Source of the DNA: Limnovirga soli
Lineage (GTDB): Bacteria > Bacteroidota > Bacteroidia > Chitinophagales > Chitinophagaceae
Assembly (NCBI RefSeq): GCF_013106755.1
Contig: NZ_WHPF01000007.1
Location: 306,352 to 370,351 of the forward strand
Reading direction: 5' to 3'
DNA length: 64,000 nucleotides
The translations under genes were made by a program, and so were the position numbers. Within the stretch, counting starts at the first letter, position 1, and the number at the start of each line of letters is the position of its first letter. This document shows, in pieces, positions 55,482 to 63,699 of this stretch. The notes under the pieces were generated by a model. The model had not been told where the DNA came from and did no database searches. It saw nothing but the letters and a program-made list of their open reading frames with translations.

Positions 55482-55644
55482 GGAGGGTAATGCTATGCAG
55501 CTTTTATGAAAGGGGAATTATTGTTTGATTTCGAATAAATCAACTCTATAAGTTTCAAGTATAGTTCTGAGAGGAGCAGGGACGAAATCCGCTTTGCTTA
55601 CTTGACCGCACCCAGTTTTGTCATACTTTTGCTCTATAATTTAT

Positions 55645-56100
55645 TTAGTGTTGCTCTGGGTCTTTTGTGTCAACTACAATAGTTTTTGCCCACATGTCGC
55701 CGAGTCGTTGATGCTTATCTGTATTTTTAATTGCAATAATCCCAGGGATACCCCAGAATAAAATGTCTATTGGGTCAAGCAAATGTCGTTTCAAAGCTTG
55801 TATTAATTCGATTTCTTTTCTGTCAAGCGTTGTCACTTTCAAATAAAGAGCTTGATGAGCAAACGTCGCACCATACATGGCTTCAACAACAACAAAGTAT
55901 AAAAACCAAAGCATTGGTATTGGTAAAGCCATAAGCCCGTCTACAGTTTTGCCACCTTCACTATTGTCATGCCCAAAGTACATGATGTACATAAATGTCG
56001 GGATTAAAACTAACGAGTAGTCAAACATTGTCGCAATAATCTTTTTTTTGAGATTTGTCTTGAACTTAAAAGTGTCATTTGAAAACGAAGTAGGTGTCAT
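55645..56100 (-). CDS. RDD-family membrane protein
   Basis: 151 aa. Two or three membrane segments (YSLVLIPTFMYIMYFG, LPIPMLWFLYFVVVEAMYG, LDPIDILFWGIPGIIAI) and the RDD family ending NTDKHQRLGDMWAKTIVV. The family is poorly characterised; some members act in sodium/proton exchange. AT-rich, inside a split repeat unit, with its own promoter at 56133-56164. Confidence 0.82.
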   Translation of the reverse strand: MTPTSFSNDTFKFKTNLKKKIIATMFDYSLVLIPTFMYIMYFGHDNSEGGKTVDGLMALPIPMLWFLYFVVVEAMYGATFAHQALYLKVTTLDRKEIELIQALKRHLLDPIDILFWGIPGIIAIKNTDKHQRLGDMWAKTIVVDTKDPEQH

Positions 56101-56132
56101 GTGTTAGAGTTTTGAACAAATTGCCTGGAATT

Positions 56133-56164
56133 AAAAAATAGACGAACAAAATAGCCTTACCAAA
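56133..56164 (-). promoter_or_regulatory. -33/-7 promoter with conserved spacer (copy B)
   Basis: Minus strand: TTTG (56161-56164), 20 nt, TATTTTTT (56133-56140). The spacer reads GTAAGGCTATTTTGTTCGTC, close to copy A. Upstream it has CAACAGTTGATTTT, matched in copy C by TAACAGGTGATTTT. It drives the RDD gene. Confidence 0.65.
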
Positions 56165-56338
56165 TAAAATCAACTGTTGAAATACAATGTTAGTATGGTG
56201 TATCATTTTCCCATTCTATTACCGAAGCAAAGCACGAAGCAAATCTTTGTTGGTCGGCGAACCACAAAAGCGAAGAGGTCTTATGTATGGTTCAGAGAGG
56301 AATATGTGGTACCCCCAGCATACTCTATTTCTAACCGT

Positions 56339-57274
56339 TTATTTAGGTAAATACCAGAAATTAATATTATTGTCTTTTGAGGAAACAATGGCAAACTTTC
56401 CATCTGTTGAAAATGTAGCAGAAGTATATTCAGTCTCATATTTTTCTTCAAATGTTTTGATAAGTTTACCTGTATTACTCCACAATTTGGCCGTTCCGTC
56501 TTCACTTCCTGTCAAAATATATTTGCCATCTAATGAATATTCTGCCTGATTTATTTCTCCGGAATGTCCTTTTAATATTGTAATTGGCTCTCCCTTTAAA
56601 TTCCATATTACTGCTGTTTTGTCGAAACTGGCTGTTAGTAGGCTTTTCCCATCTGGCGAAAAACTTGCTGCACTTACTCCACTTATATGTTTTTTTAAAG
56701 TCAAAATCTTTTTCCCATTAATGCTCCAAACCGATGCAGTATTATCACAACTGGCAAGTATAATTGATTTGTTATTTGGTGAAAAAGAGGCCTGATAAAT
56801 TGTACAACTATGTCCTTTAAATGTTTTAATAAGTGTACCATCTGCCGTCCATAATTTTGCCGAATTATCACCGCCGCCGCTTAAAATAAATTTTCCGTCG
56901 TTTGAATATACAATAGTCTTAACATATACTTTGTCGGCATTAACGCTTGTTACTTTAGATCCGTCAATATTCCAAATCACAAATGAACCTTCAGATCCTG
57001 CTGTTATAAACCGTTTATTGTCTGGTGAAAAAACTACGTCATTCACACTTTTAAGGTGCACCTTTATCGTGTCGATAATTTCCCCGTTTTCATTCCACAA
57101 AAAAGCAAAATTGTCATCACTGCCAGATAAAATATATTTTCCGTTGGGTGATTGGGCAATTCCTAAAATAGCTTCCTTATGCCCGGCAAAACTCTTTGCA
57201 ATTACACAAGATTGTGCATCTAATAAATTGTTGCCAAGAAATATAAGTGATACAAAAAGTAATGTTTTTTTCAT
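56339..57274 (-). CDS. exported WD40-repeat protein
   Basis: About 311 aa from the ATG at 57274, which begins a signal peptide (MKKTLLFVSLIFLGNNLLDAQ). About seven WD40 blades, each with a core such as SPNGKYILSGSDDNFAFLWN, SPDNKRFITAGSEGSFVIWN and SPDGKSLLTASFDKTAVIWN, enough for one closed propeller. Scaffold or binding role; partner unknown. AT-rich and inside a split repeat unit. Its promoter (57301-57333) shares spacer and upstream DNA with that of the RDD gene. Confidence 0.87.
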   Translation of the reverse strand: MKKTLLFVSLIFLGNNLLDAQSCVIAKSFAGHKEAILGIAQSPNGKYILSGSDDNFAFLWNENGEIIDTIKVHLKSVNDVVFSPDNKRFITAGSEGSFVIWNIDGSKVTSVNADKVYVKTIVYSNDGKFILSGGGDNSAKLWTADGTLIKTFKGHSCTIYQASFSPNNKSIILASCDNTASVWSINGKKILTLKKHISGVSAASFSPDGKSLLTASFDKTAVIWNLKGEPITILKGHSGEINQAEYSLDGKYILTGSEDGTAKLWSNTGKLIKTFEEKYETEYTSATFSTDGKFAIVSSKDNNINFWYLPK

Positions 57275-57300
57275 ATTGGTTGTCTTAATAATCGCTAACT

Positions 57301-57333
57301 CAAAAATAAACGAACTATTTGGCCATAGCAAAA
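57301..57333 (-). promoter_or_regulatory. -33/-7 promoter with conserved spacer (copy C)
   Basis: Minus strand: TTTTG, 20 nt, TATTTTTG (57301-57308), 26 nt before the WD40 gene start. The spacer ends in AGTTCGTT, and AGTT follows the -7 box, as in copy A. Confidence 0.72.
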
Positions 57334-57498
57334 TCACCTGTTAAGAAATCATACCCTATATGGTGCACTTTTGTTGAAACATAGATGTCTATTTTTCCCA
57401 TTCAATTCTTGATGCGGCAAAACAATAATCCATCAACTTTTCTTTCGTCCCAATCTGTTGTTATGAGAATAAGATGCCTATGCTAACTCTTCCAGGAA

Positions 57499-57798
57499 TC
57501 AGATTTCCATTTGCAACAAAGCATAACTGATAGATTTTCCATGGGTATCCAATGCCAGGGAAGTTGTTACACCTCCGGATAATGCATTGTAGCAAACAAA
57601 TAGCAATGAAGAAATATTTGTTAGTTCATAGCGGATGATTTCTCCCTGCACTATTTTATTTAAATGCGCTTTTACTTTTTCAGAAGTAATTTTTGTACAA
57701 AGCATTTCATAATCTGCTTCCTTATAGGGGATCAGTGAAAGCATTAAGGTGTTTCCTTTATCCCCGGCGCGACTGTGCGCTATTTCAAATAGTTTCAT
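57499..57798 (-). CDS. AtuA-like C-terminal (ferredoxin-fold) subunit
   Basis: 99 aa. Matches the small domain that follows AtuA/DUF1446 proteins (LFEIAHSRAGDKGNTLMLSLIPY). In many bacteria it is fused to the larger AtuA part; here it is a separate gene whose ATG overlaps the stop of the upstream gene by 4 nt (57795-57798). It probably forms a complex with that protein. Last gene of the esterase-transporter-AtuA operon. Confidence 0.82.
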   Translation of the reverse strand: MKLFEIAHSRAGDKGNTLMLSLIPYKEADYEMLCTKITSEKVKAHLNKIVQGEIIRYELTNISSLLFVCYNALSGGVTTSLALDTHGKSISYALLQMEI

Positions 57799-59123
57799 GA
57801 TTCAAAAATGGTTACCTGTGGAGAAATGATGTTACGATCTATCAGGGTGGACACTATTCCAATAACTTCATTTACATATTTTCTGGCGCCACCGCCACCT
57901 GCAGGTCCATTGGTGTATAATGCCTCTACTTCTTCACCAATCAATGCTGCTTCCCCTTCGGTAGTGCCTTTAGCAGCAATACGTAGCCTTATTTCATAAG
58001 GTGAAATATTGTAATCAAGTGTTGAGTTATGTAAAGCATTAATGCCAATAAAATCAATCCTGAGATCTTTAAATTTATTCTGTAATCTTTTTTGCAATAT
58101 ATCTGCTGCTAATTGTGCCCGTTCATAAGCTGCCTGACCTGCATAAGAAATTTCTCCTTCGCCTAAATAATAAGCTTTGTAGCCAATACTAGCTTTGTAT
58201 GTATTTGGTTTTTGTTTCCCGCTTCCTCCTGAAACCTGTACTTTATTTTTTCCGCTTTCTTTTAAATGTACTGTTGTAAAATCCGCAATAACATCCGGTG
58301 TAAAATATTCATGTGGATTCATTACTTCATACAGCAATTGCTCTTTTGCTGTTTGAAGATTTACCACCCCACCTGTTCCTTCAACTTTACTTATAATCGC
58401 AGAGCCATCTGCAAATACATCTGCGAATGGGTGGCCCAACTTATCTAAGTCGTCCACTTTTTTGTGAACGCCATCTGCAAAATAACCGCCTGTTACCTGT
58501 CCGGCACATTCAAGTAAATGTCCTATAACTGTTCCCTTGCCCATGAGATCAAAATCATTTGTATTCCATCCAAACTCATGAATCATTGCAGCAAGAAATA
58601 AAGAGGGATCAGCAACCCTGCCTGTAATAATTATTTGGGCATCTGTTTGCAACGCCTCCACAATTGCATCAACACCCATATAGGCATTGGCAGAAATTAT
58701 ATTATAGGCACTTAATGGTTTGCCATTTTCAGTATCCATAATAGAAGATGCCTGTTGCTTAATTATACTGAGTACATCATCTCCCGTTATGGCAGCAACT
58801 TTTATTTTTATGTTTTGTTGATTCGCAATCCCTATAATTGTTTGTGCCGCAGTAATTGGATTTGCTGCACCCATATTTGTTATAAGCCTGGTTTTATTTT
58901 TTACAAGATGGGGCAATAATGTTGTTATTCTTTTTTCAAGCAGGGGGTCATAACCTTTGGAAGGATCCAATAATTTTCTTTTCTGGGCAAGTGCAATAGT
59001 TCTTTCCGCCAAACATTCCAGTACCAGGTAATCCAGTTCTCCTTTCTCTGCAAGTATAATTGCCGGTTCAATTCTGTCCCCGGAAAAACCTGCACCGCAC
59101 CCAATTCTTATTTTGCTTTTCAT
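57795..59123 (-). CDS. AtuA family (DUF1446) protein
   Basis: About 442 aa from the ATG at 59123 (MKSKIRIGCGAGFSGDRIEP). Family blocks: GELDYLVLECLAERT, NMGAANPITAA, AAITGDDV, ITGRVADPSLFLA, GGYFADG. AtuA takes part in acyclic terpene (citronellol) breakdown in Pseudomonas, but the biochemical role of the family is not settled. The start overlaps the stop of the CitMHS gene by 4 nt, so substrate import and processing are coupled. Confidence 0.87.
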   Translation of the reverse strand: MKSKIRIGCGAGFSGDRIEPAIILAEKGELDYLVLECLAERTIALAQKRKLLDPSKGYDPLLEKRITTLLPHLVKNKTRLITNMGAANPITAAQTIIGIANQQNIKIKVAAITGDDVLSIIKQQASSIMDTENGKPLSAYNIISANAYMGVDAIVEALQTDAQIIITGRVADPSLFLAAMIHEFGWNTNDFDLMGKGTVIGHLLECAGQVTGGYFADGVHKKVDDLDKLGHPFADVFADGSAIISKVEGTGGVVNLQTAKEQLLYEVMNPHEYFTPDVIADFTTVHLKESGKNKVQVSGGSGKQKPNTYKASIGYKAYYLGEGEISYAGQAAYERAQLAADILQKRLQNKFKDLRIDFIGINALHNSTLDYNISPYEIRLRIAAKGTTEGEAALIGEEVEALYTNGPAGGGGARKYVNEVIGIVSTLIDRNIISPQVTIFES

Positions 59124-60415
59124 ATATGTATAGAACCTGTTAAAAGTGCAATAATGGTCATTACAATAGTCGTTCCCCATGCCCATTTAAAAATAAAACG
59201 CTGATGCTCTCCCAGCTCTACTTCTGCAAAACCAATTAATAAAAATGTAGAAGCAGTAAGTGGACTTAAAGGGAAACCAACTGTCATTTGGCCTAATAAA
59301 GAGGCCCTTCCAATTTCAAGCGGATCAATGCCTAACTGTATACAAGTATTGCTCAACACCGGAACAACTCCGTAATAATAGGCATCTGGCGTAAATAATA
59401 TACTTGCAGGCATACTAATGATTGCTGTGATGGCTGGAATAAACGATGCATGTTCTTTTGGAATAAGATGCACAAGATCTGCTGCCATGGCGGCTATCAT
59501 TTTTGATTCTGTTAGAATGCCTGAATATACTCCTGCCGCAAATATCATGCTTGAAACTAAAAAAATATTTGCACCATGGGCTTTCATTATTTTTTGCTGG
59601 TCAGGTAATTTATTGTAGTTGATTATTAATGCTATTATACTTGCAACTATAAACAATGCAGGCGCAGGCACAACACCTTTCAACAAAATGACGATTAACG
59701 AAACAGTAAGTATTGCATTTATAAGAATTAATTTTGGCCTGCGTAATGACCGTTGCTCATCTGAAAAATTTTCTGAGTGCTTATAATCAAACTGAATAAT
59801 TCCCAATCGCTTTCTTTCCCGTCTTCCAAAAATATAAGCAACAAACAATACCCAAATTAATCCACCTATCATGGCGGGAATATTAGGATTGAACATGTGC
59901 ATAGCATCTGTATTCAAGGTTGACATGGCACGTACAGATGTTCCCGACCATGGCACCAAATGCATTGGACCAACGCTCAATGCAACAATGCCTGCAAGTA
60001 TCAATCTGCTCATACCAAGTTTTTTGTAGATAGGCAAGAAAGTAGAAAGCACAATCATAAATGTGGCAGTGCCATCACCATCTAAATGCACCAGCATGGT
60101 AAGCAAAGCGGTGCCTACTACCACTTTTAGTGGGTCGCCTTTTACTGAACGAACGATCAGGGCAATCACGGGATCGAACAAGCCTGTATCTAGCATTACA
60201 GAAAAATACAACACAGCAAACATGAGCAATATGCCTGTTGGTGCTACTTGCTTTATTCCTGTAAATGCCATTGCGCCAATAGCCTTGTAATCAAATCCTG
60301 CAATAAATGCAAACACAATTGGAACCAACACCAAAGCGGTTATTACAGATAAACGCTTTGTAATGATGAGCGCTAAAAAAACAATTATTATTATAAAACC
60401 GTAAAAGGAAAGCAT
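59120..60415 (-). CDS. CitMHS-family carboxylate transporter
   Basis: 431 aa with about 11-12 membrane segments. Resembles Mg-citrate:H+ symporters (LSVITALVLVPIVFAF, MAFTGIKQVAPTGILLMFAVLYF, HLDGDGTATFMIVLSTFLPIY, SVGPMHLVPWSGTSVRA). Probably imports a citrate-like hydroxycarboxylate. Five nt after the first upstream esterase gene's stop and overlapping the AtuA gene by 4 nt, hence one operon. Its substrate is likely what the AtuA proteins handle. Confidence 0.87.
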   Translation of the reverse strand: MLSFYGFIIIIVFLALIITKRLSVITALVLVPIVFAFIAGFDYKAIGAMAFTGIKQVAPTGILLMFAVLYFSVMLDTGLFDPVIALIVRSVKGDPLKVVVGTALLTMLVHLDGDGTATFMIVLSTFLPIYKKLGMSRLILAGIVALSVGPMHLVPWSGTSVRAMSTLNTDAMHMFNPNIPAMIGGLIWVLFVAYIFGRRERKRLGIIQFDYKHSENFSDEQRSLRRPKLILINAILTVSLIVILLKGVVPAPALFIVASIIALIINYNKLPDQQKIMKAHGANIFLVSSMIFAAGVYSGILTESKMIAAMAADLVHLIPKEHASFIPAITAIISMPASILFTPDAYYYGVVPVLSNTCIQLGIDPLEIGRASLLGQMTVGFPLSPLTASTFLLIGFAEVELGEHQRFIFKWAWGTTIVMTIIALLTGSIHI

Positions 60416-60420
60416 GAGTT

Positions 60421-61299
60421 TTAATTAACATTAATATATGAGCCGTTGCCTATAAAAACTTTTGTAAAGAATAATATATGATAAGGCAGGGAATTTTGCC
60501 AATAATCCCAGCTATGCCCACCTGGTCTTTCACTGTAATCATGAGGTGTTCCGTTGAACACTAAGCGCCGATGTAATTCACGATTGGCTTCAATTAAAAA
60601 ATCGTCAACACCATCATCAAAAATGATGGACAGTTTGTTTGTTTTTATTTTGTCTGCCATGCTTATTACAGAAGCATCTGCATATCGCTGAGGGTATTTT
60701 TCAATTGGCCCAAGTATTTTCTCAAACTCTACTTTAATGGCTTTACGTGTTTCTTCAGGTAATTTCCACAATTGCATATCAGGGTTTAATGCACCACTCA
60801 TACTTCCGGCTGCACAAAACAGATCGGGGTGGCGGGCAGATAAATATAATGCCCCATAACCGCCCATTGATAAACCTGTAATGGCACGCCCTTTCTTATC
60901 TTTTATGGTTCTGTAATCCGCATCAATTTTTTCAATTACTTCTTTGGTAATATATGTTTCAAACTGGCTGCCTGTATTCACTTCACTGTTAAGGTAATAG
61001 CTGAATATCTCACCTTCGGGCATTACAATAATCAGATTGTATTGGTCTGATAATCGTTGGAGCAAAGTTGAGTCAGGCGTTTTTCTGATCCAGTCGTCAA
61101 AGTGACCGTACCCGCCGTGCAGCAAATACAAAACAGGAAATTGATAGGCGCTTTTTGTATAGGCAGATGGCAATACAATAACCGCTTTATAACTTTTGTT
61201 CATCACTTTACTTGAAATGGAAATTGTATCTACATTCGATGCAAAACTTCCAGTTGTAAACGCGATAAAAATGATCAAAAAGAAAAGAGATTTTTTCAT
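60421..61299 (-). CDS. secreted esterase (PF00756, esterase D-like), first paralogue
   Basis: 292 aa. Signal peptide MKKSLFFLIIFIAFTTGSFA. Alpha/beta hydrolase with the nucleophile Ser144 in GLSMGGYGAL, oxyanion region LYLLHGGYGHFDDW, acid Asp in FDDGVDDFLIE and His in GGHSWDYW. Same family as feruloyl/acetyl esterases. Related to the next gene upstream. It sits 5 nt before the transporter gene and may release the transported acid from an ester. Confidence 0.88.
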   Translation of the reverse strand: MKKSLFFLIIFIAFTTGSFASNVDTISISSKVMNKSYKAVIVLPSAYTKSAYQFPVLYLLHGGYGHFDDWIRKTPDSTLLQRLSDQYNLIIVMPEGEIFSYYLNSEVNTGSQFETYITKEVIEKIDADYRTIKDKKGRAITGLSMGGYGALYLSARHPDLFCAAGSMSGALNPDMQLWKLPEETRKAIKVEFEKILGPIEKYPQRYADASVISMADKIKTNKLSIIFDDGVDDFLIEANRELHRRLVFNGTPHDYSERPGGHSWDYWQNSLPYHILFFTKVFIGNGSYINVN

Positions 61300-61328
61300 A
61301 AACCTATAAGTTGATTAATGTGATGCAG

Positions 61329-61347
61329 CACAAGTGAGTGACACAAC
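61329..61347 (-). repeat. degenerate copy of the repeat core
   Basis: CAAGTGAGTGACACAAC matches the reverse Y core at 14 of 17 positions. It lies between the two esterase genes. Confidence 0.4.
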
Positions 61348-61384
61348 AGGCGATGCCACAGGCACTGCTGCTTGTAAACAAAAA

Positions 61385-62419
61385 TTATTTCTCGTCAAAC
61401 TGCAAATAATCGTTAAAGAATGGAAGCATTTCATTCAGCACTCTTCCATCAACTGACCATATTTTATTGGTGTGTGTACCAATATATTCTTCTGCATAAT
61501 GTTCTATGCCATGATTCTCCAGTTCCTGACTAAACATACCACATTGTACCGCGAAGCGTGGAGCATCATTTCTTCCCCAATCCAGCTTAATGGCTTTTAG
61601 TTTTTTGAGATTGGCTGCATATGTATCAATCATATATAAAGGCATATTGGCGCGCCATTTTGCATATACGGCAGTATCAACAACAAGACTATCGCCAACA
61701 TAATTGAAAGGAAGATCGAAATAAAATGGCGCCTTATTTGGGTTAGGCGACCACGCTCTTGCACAGGCTGCAATTACACGGGGGTAATATGTTTTATCAA
61801 GATCTTCTTTTGTTTTGATGGCGGCCAGTTGCTTATATGAATCGCTGTTGGAACCAAACTCTTTTACAAAAGCCAGCAATCCCGGGCTCATGGCATATGC
61901 ACAATTAAACACATCTGGATAGAGCATTGCAATTTTCAAAACACCATAGCCTCCCATAGAATGCCCTCCAATTCCACGTGCTTCGCGGGTGGCAATTGTT
62001 CTGAAATTTTTATCCATAAATGCAACCAGTTCTTTTGCTTCAAAATCGCTCCAGTTTCCGGTTAAGGAAGAGTTACTGTAAAAACTTCCCGAGAATAACG
62101 TGTTGTTATCGGCTTGTACCAGGATGAATGGATGAATTTTATTTTTGGCAATCGCCATATCCAGTATGTTTTTCATGAACGGGTAAATAGAATCATTTCC
62201 CATAAAACCATGCAGGTAATAAATAACAGGATACCTCTGCTTTGATTGATGGTAACCCGGCGGCAGGTACACAGAAATTCTCCTGTTGGGATTTTCGCCA
62301 CCTGTGTTTTGCAGGTAAGTTGAATTAATGCTTCTTGTAACAACCGTTCCTGAAACGTTTTGGCTAATGGCAATGTTTGTGTAAATAATGGCAAACAAAA
62401 CAGCAATTGTTTTTCTCAT
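61385..62419 (-). CDS. secreted esterase (PF00756, esterase D-like), second paralogue
   Basis: 344 aa. Signal peptide MRKTIAVLFAIIYTNIAISQ. Nucleophile Ser154 in GGHSMGGYGVL, YLHGFMGNDS oxyanion region, putative acid in LDWGRNDAP and His in GTHTNKIW. First gene of the AtuA operon by order; 85 bp separate it from the next esterase. A near-consensus -7 box (TATCTTTC, minus strand, 62441-62448) lies upstream. Confidence 0.87.
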   Translation of the reverse strand: MRKTIAVLFAIIYTNIAISQNVSGTVVTRSINSTYLQNTGGENPNRRISVYLPPGYHQSKQRYPVIYYLHGFMGNDSIYPFMKNILDMAIAKNKIHPFILVQADNNTLFSGSFYSNSSLTGNWSDFEAKELVAFMDKNFRTIATREARGIGGHSMGGYGVLKIAMLYPDVFNCAYAMSPGLLAFVKEFGSNSDSYKQLAAIKTKEDLDKTYYPRVIAACARAWSPNPNKAPFYFDLPFNYVGDSLVVDTAVYAKWRANMPLYMIDTYAANLKKLKAIKLDWGRNDAPRFAVQCGMFSQELENHGIEHYAEEYIGTHTNKIWSVDGRVLNEMLPFFNDYLQFDEK

Positions 62420-62610
62420 ATGGCCTATGAATTATAAGTTGAAAGATAAGTAAAGATTTAGTTAATCTCAGGAATGTTATATCAAAGTAACTGTAAGCAG
62501 TAATCCCCACTTATTATCTAAAAGCTGTGTATTGGCATCGGAATGGTTGCTATCTGGGTGGGCTGTTTAATCATCTTCGCTTTTTTATATACCCATACAT
62601 GTCCAATAAA

Positions 62611-62641
62611 GTATTTAACCGTACAAGTGTGCGACGCAAGT
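62611..62641 (-). repeat. repeat unit 13, right arm (Y, reverse)
   Basis: Y core GTACAAGTGTGCGACGCAA (62621-62639), preceded by GTATTTAACC, the extension shared with the Y arms at 10733 and 31612. The rest of the 299-bp gap 62420-62718 shows nothing else. Confidence 0.75.
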
Positions 62642-62718
62642 ATGCTTAATAGCAATACTTCTGTCTGGTAACATAATCTGCTTTTTATACAACTGTTAGA
62701 AGCGGTTTTATTGGTGGT

Positions 62719-63231
62719 TTATGCATTTTTATTAAATACAAAATCGCTTACAATTTCCCATTTGCCGCCATCTTTTTGTTCAATAAGGCTGATGGTGCTA
62801 AAATGCAATTTTGAAGGAAATTCTATGCTTTGCATTTCTTGAAATATTTGATTGGTGCAGGTTGAGTTGTTGGGATGCATTAGGGTAATATGCGGCATCT
62901 GTTTTCGTGGATTGTTTGCTGGGCCGGCCAAAACTTTTCTGCGTAATTCGTGAAATGTTTTATTGTTTGGCAATGCCGGAAGGAATAATCCTTTACCATT
63001 ATCAAATCTTTCCACCGGGGCAAATTCAATTACAATTTCGGGATGTGACAAAGCCTGCAGATTGGCAATAACCTGATCAAGCTGCTGTATTTCATCTTCC
63101 CGGCATAAAGTAACATGTGCCTTAATTAGTTTAAATTGATTTGGATTGTATGCCTGCCTTACCCACTCAATTGTTTGAGCTTCCGATGCAGCTACAAATA
63201 AAGTTAGTTGTTTACGAATTTTGCTAATCAC
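62719..63231 (-). CDS. 2H phosphoesterase (2'-5' RNA ligase/LigT-like)
   Basis: 170 aa. The two His-x-Thr motifs of the family are present (KAHVTLCRE and MPHITLMHP), about 75 residues apart. Acts on 2'-5' or cyclic phosphodiesters of RNA or nucleotides. Start is GTG at 63231. A perfect -7 box TAACTTTG (minus strand, 63239-63246) ends 7 nt before it, so the message has little or no leader. Confidence 0.85.
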   Translation of the reverse strand: MISKIRKQLTLFVAASEAQTIEWVRQAYNPNQFKLIKAHVTLCREDEIQQLDQVIANLQALSHPEIVIEFAPVERFDNGKGLFLPALPNNKTFHELRRKVLAGPANNPRKQMPHITLMHPNNSTCTNQIFQEMQSIEFPSKLHFSTISLIEQKDGGKWEIVSDFVFNKNA

Positions 63232-63238
63232 AATACCG

Positions 63239-63246
63239 CAAAGTTA
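63239..63246 (-). promoter_or_regulatory. -7 element just before a GTG start (TAACTTTG)
   Basis: Exact TAnnTTTG match on the minus strand with only 7 nt to the start codon of the 2H phosphoesterase gene. Confidence 0.5.
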
Positions 63247-63390
63247 TTTATTAAGAGAATGCGTTGTTTTAATTTGGCATGGGTGAGTAATAGTTTTTAA
63301 GGTTTGGAATTGTTATTGTGGTTGCTTAATGCTGTTACAATACAATTACTGTTACGCTTCTTTGCAGCAAACTTTGCGGCATGCCTAATG

Positions 63391-63699
63391 TTAATTACTA
63401 TAGTTCTTTTTCTGTTGTGATATAAAGTAAATGCCAGTAACAAACACCCAGGTAATAAGGCAGTCATAAAACAAATTATTAATTATCCAACCAGAATTTG
63501 GAATTCTACTGCCACTTAGCCAAAATTGTCTATAGTAAATAAATGGAAAGCCAATGTCAAGTTTATATGTTTCTGCACTTTTATAATAATGCAGCGGATT
63601 TATTTGTATTAAAAAGGTAATGAAGGAAACGGAGAGGAATATTATTATTGAAAGTAGTGTCCCAGTGAAAATTGTCCATATTGTTTTTGAATTACTCAT
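63391..63699 (-). CDS. small membrane protein of unknown function
   Basis: 102 aa, not recognised. Two membrane segments: residues about 8-31 (IFTGTLLSIIIFLSVSFITF) and 75-93 (LFYDCLITWVFVTGIYFI), with an aromatic loop between (GFPFIYYRQFWLSGSRIPNSG). Preferred over the overlapping frame on the plus strand because of this coherent layout. AT-rich, near the window edge. Confidence 0.55.
   Translation of the reverse strand: MSNSKTIWTIFTGTLLSIIIFLSVSFITFLIQINPLHYYKSAETYKLDIGFPFIYYRQFWLSGSRIPNSGWIINNLFYDCLITWVFVTGIYFISQQKKNYSN

Noticed and set aside
56101..57410. Integron cassette sites (attC) between the RDD and WD40 genes
   Set aside because: Shared flanks exist, but no consistent attC core pair (RYYYAAC with GTTRRRY) could be aligned in all copies, and no integrase gene is in the window.
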